From Zoogloeaceae bacterium (GTDB lineage: Bacteria > Pseudomonadota > Gammaproteobacteria > Burkholderiales > Rhodocyclaceae), in the NCBI GenBank assembly GCA_031282665.1, contig JAITDH010000216.1, positions 1 through 15,312 on the forward strand: a stretch of DNA of 15,312 nucleotides, given 5' to 3'. The stretch's first letter is position 1; each line of letters opens with the position of its first letter. The notes under the pieces were generated by a model. The model had not been told where the DNA came from. It made no database searches and saw nothing but the letters and a program-made list of their open reading frames with translations. The position numbers and the translations under genes are program-made. Of this stretch, positions 13,102 to 15,312 are shown piece by piece.

Positions 13102-15297
13102 ATGGTTTCTGTCGTACATTCCGTTGCCGCGCAGGACAACGACCAGCATTTCCAGCAGACCCTGACGGACGGTCTGGCGCCGGAAGAGGCGGAACGCGTC
13201 TTCCAGGCGCTGGACTTCATCGGCGGAATCTACAAGGATTCGACCCTGGGCAGCGGGGAGGGCATCCTCGAACACGCGCTGGGCATCGCGCTGATCGTCG
13301 CGGGGCTGAAACTGGGCGTCGCCACCCGGCTCGCCGCCCTCCTTTTCGCCGTGCCGTCCTGCGATGAGCGGGCAATGGAAAAGGTCGAGGAAATGTTCGG
13401 GCAGGATGTCGTCCAACTGGTGCGCGGCGCCGCCCACCTGAACAGACTGCGGCCCATCGCGCGCAACTTCGTCGTCGGCAGCAAGGGCCAGAATCCGCAG
13501 GAAACCCGCGCCCAGATCGAAACCCTGCGCAAGATGCTGCTCGCCATGGTGGAAGACATCCGCGTCGTTCTCCTGCGGCTGGCCTCGCGCACCCAGACCC
13601 TGCGCCACTACGCCAACCATCCCGACGACCTGCGCGCGAACGTGGCGCAGGAAACGCTGGAAATCTATTCCCCGCTCGCCAACCGCCTCGGCATCTGGGA
13701 ACTGAAATGGGAGCTGGAAGACCTTTCCTTTCGCTACCTGCACCCGGAAACCTACAAGAAAATCGCCAGTCTTCTCGACGGCAAGCGCATCGAACGGGAA
13801 CTCTTCATCGCCAGCGCCACCGAGCGCCTCAAGAAAGAACTCTCCACCCTGGGCATCCAGGCGGAAGTCTACGGACGCCCCAAGCACATCTACAGCATCT
13901 GGAACAAGATGCACCGGAAAAACCTGGAATTCTCCGACCTCTACGACATCCGCGCCCTGCGGGTCATCGTAAACGACATCAAGGAATGCTATACCGCGCT
14001 GGGGATCGTGCACAACATCTGGACCCCCATCCCGAAGGAATTCGACGATTACATCTCCAATCCCAAGGGCAATTTCTACCGCTCGCTGCACACCGCGGTG
14101 CGCTGCCCGGACGGACGCTCACTGGAAGTGCAGATCCGCACCTGGGAAATGCATCGCCACGCCGAACTGGGCGTGGCCGCTCACTGGCGCTACAAGGAAG
14201 GAGAAAAATCATCCAGTGGCTATGACGAAAAAATCGCCTGGCTGCGGCAATTGCTCACCTGGAAGGAAGAAGTCGCCGACAGTTCCGACTGGGTGCGCCA
14301 TTACAAGGAAGCCGCGCTGGATGAAACCATTTACGTCCTCACCCCGCAAGGCAAGGTCATCGACCTGCCGCGCGGCGCGACACCGATCGACTTCGCCTAC
14401 CGGGTGCACACCGACCTCGGGCATCGTTGCCGGGGCGCGCGAGTGGAAGGACAGCTCGTGCCGCTCAACACCGAACTCAAGACCGGCCAGCGCGTCGAAA
14501 TCCTCACGGCCAAGCAGGGCGGCCCCTCGCGCGACTGGCTCAATGCCGCGCAAAACTACATCCACACCAAAAGCGCGCGCATCAAGGTACGCCAATGGTT
14601 CGCCAATCTCGCGCTGGAAGAAACCATCGGCGAAGGCCGCGCGCTGATCGCCCGCGAACTGCAACGCCTGGGGCAGGGCGGGGCGAACAACGAAGAACTG
14701 GCCCGTCGCCTGGGCCTGACCAAGGCCGAAGACCTGTTCATCGCCGCCGCCCGCAACGAGATCAACTGGCGCCAGTTCCAGGCGATCGCCCGTGGCGACG
14801 CGCGCGAAGAAGCCGAGCCGATGGCGGTCCCCCTGCGCCGCCCGGCCGACACCCCCAGCGGCATCCTGATCGTCGGCGTGGATCGCCTCCTGACCCAGCT
14901 TGCCCGCTGCTGCAAACCCGCCCCGCCGGACGCCATCGAAGGCTTCGTCACCCGCGGCAAGGGCGTCTCCATCCATCGTGCCGATTGCGCCAACTTCCAG
15001 CACCTCGCCGCGCTGCACCCCGAGCGGGTGATCGAAACCGAATGGGGCGGCGCCGAAGCAAGCGGCATCTTCGCCACCGACATCATCGTCGACGCCTACG
15101 ACCGCCAGGGATTGCTGCGCGACATCTCGGAAATCTTCGCCAAGGAAAAAATCAACGTCATCGGCGTCAACACCCAGTCCCGGCAAGGCAAGGCAAGGAT
15201 GAACTTCACCGTGGAAGTGAAAAACCTGGCGCAACTGCAACACACCCTGGGCCTGATCCACGGCGTGAATGGCGTGGTCGCGGCGAGAAGGGGGTAG
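13102..15297 (+). CDS. relA: GTP pyrophosphokinase RelA, (p)ppGpp synthetase
   Basis: The product is 731 residues (E. coli RelA, 744). It makes pppGpp/ppGpp from ATP and GTP or GDP on starved ribosomes. The N-terminal hydrolase-like domain is degenerate: the HD dyad is replaced by F82-A83 (LLFAVPSCDE), so no hydrolysis is expected. The synthetase domain shows DLYDIRALRVIV, then E313-F-D-D316, the acidic ExDD signature of monofunctional RelA (bifunctional SpoT/Rel enzymes have RxKD), then YRSLHTAV and EVQIRTWEMHRHAELGVAAHW. A TGS domain lies at about 408-470. The conserved cysteine pair C603-C604 (LARCCKPAPPD) is followed by a C-terminal ACT/RRM domain (about 657-731). The start MVSVVHSV resembles E. 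coli MVAVRSAH, which supports 13102 although no Shine-Dalgarno is present. It is 69 nt after rpoS with no terminator between, so read-through from the rpoS operon is possible. Confidence 0.97.
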   Translation: MVSVVHSVAAQDNDQHFQQTLTDGLAPEEAERVFQALDFIGGIYKDSTLGSGEGILEHALGIALIVAGLKLGVATRLAALLFAVPSCDERAMEKVEEMFGQDVVQLVRGAAHLNRLRPIARNFVVGSKGQNPQETRAQIETLRKMLLAMVEDIRVVLLRLASRTQTLRHYANHPDDLRANVAQETLEIYSPLANRLGIWELKWELEDLSFRYLHPETYKKIASLLDGKRIERELFIASATERLKKELSTLGIQAEVYGRPKHIYSIWNKMHRKNLEFSDLYDIRALRVIVNDIKECYTALGIVHNIWTPIPKEFDDYISNPKGNFYRSLHTAVRCPDGRSLEVQIRTWEMHRHAELGVAAHWRYKEGEKSSSGYDEKIAWLRQLLTWKEEVADSSDWVRHYKEAALDETIYVLTPQGKVIDLPRGATPIDFAYRVHTDLGHRCRGARVEGQLVPLNTELKTGQRVEILTAKQGGPSRDWLNAAQNYIHTKSARIKVRQWFANLALEETIGEGRALIARELQRLGQGGANNEELARRLGLTKAEDLFIAAARNEINWRQFQAIARGDAREEAEPMAVPLRRPADTPSGILIVGVDRLLTQLARCCKPAPPDAIEGFVTRGKGVSIHRADCANFQHLAALHPERVIETEWGGAEASGIFATDIIVDAYDRQGLLRDISEIFAKEKINVIGVNTQSRQGKARMNFTVEVKNLAQLQHTLGLIHGVNGVVAARRG

Positions 15298-15300
15298 GGG

Positions 15301-15312
15301 TCAGGAATCAGG
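15301..15312 (+). repeat. Edge of a probable fourth copy of the heptamer repeat
   Basis: TCAGGAATCAGG, 3 nt after the relA stop and cut by the window end, is the reverse complement of CCTGATTCCTGA found in copies 2 and 3, and has the same CAG-phased heptamer form as the left side of copy 1. Only 12 bases are visible, so the identity is probable, not certain. Confidence 0.55.

Overview
The window is a GC-rich, tightly packed piece of a Gram-negative chromosome. The gene content and order (surE-pcm-nlpD-rpoS-relA, a Bph3/HvrA-type H-NS protein, ZapE, a monofunctional RelA and a very typical GlnB) point to a betaproteobacterium, perhaps in the Rhodocyclales/Nitrosomonadales area. That placement is inferred from protein style only. 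No tRNA, rRNA, CRISPR array, IS transposase or phage gene was recognised.

Layout. (1) Positions 1-3858, minus strand: hrpA, a DEAH-box RNA helicase, lacking only its C-terminal end at the window edge. (2) 4215-4526, plus: a small XRE-type regulator with a clear promoter, a long perfect palindrome at its predicted transcription start and a strong terminator. (3) 4550-5398, minus: an orphan radical SAM protein. (4) 5590-6039, plus: queD (queuosine precursor synthesis). (5) 7719-6068, minus: an unknown membrane-anchored protein, ppa (pyrophosphatase) and glnB (nitrogen PII protein). (6) 8053-15297, plus: zapE, then a probable operon hns-like-surE-pcm-nlpD-rpoS, then relA. The right half is thus a stress and stationary-phase cluster: nucleoid protein, survival nucleotidase, protein repair methyltransferase, amidase activator, sigma-S and the ppGpp synthetase.

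The least expected feature is a dispersed intergenic repeat of about 130-150 bp. It has three copies (about 3873-4019, 5397-5545 and 7873-8012), and the last 12 bases of the window look like the edge of a fourth. It is built from three families of heptamers (CAGAGGA/GACAGAG, GTAGTCA and CTGATTC) plus two short GC-rich hairpins. In the best copy it is bounded by 15-bp inverted repeats. All three divergent intergenic gaps in the window carry one copy, in the same orientation, and no convergent or co-directional gap between genes carries one. In the gap between the radical SAM gene and queD the repeat runs into the start codon on one side and up to a TATAAT box on the other.

Other points of note are possible leaderless starts for hrpA and relA (a -10 box ending 8 nt before the ATG, with no Shine-Dalgarno), and an H-NS-family gene placed 7 nt upstream of surE at the head of the rpoS operon.
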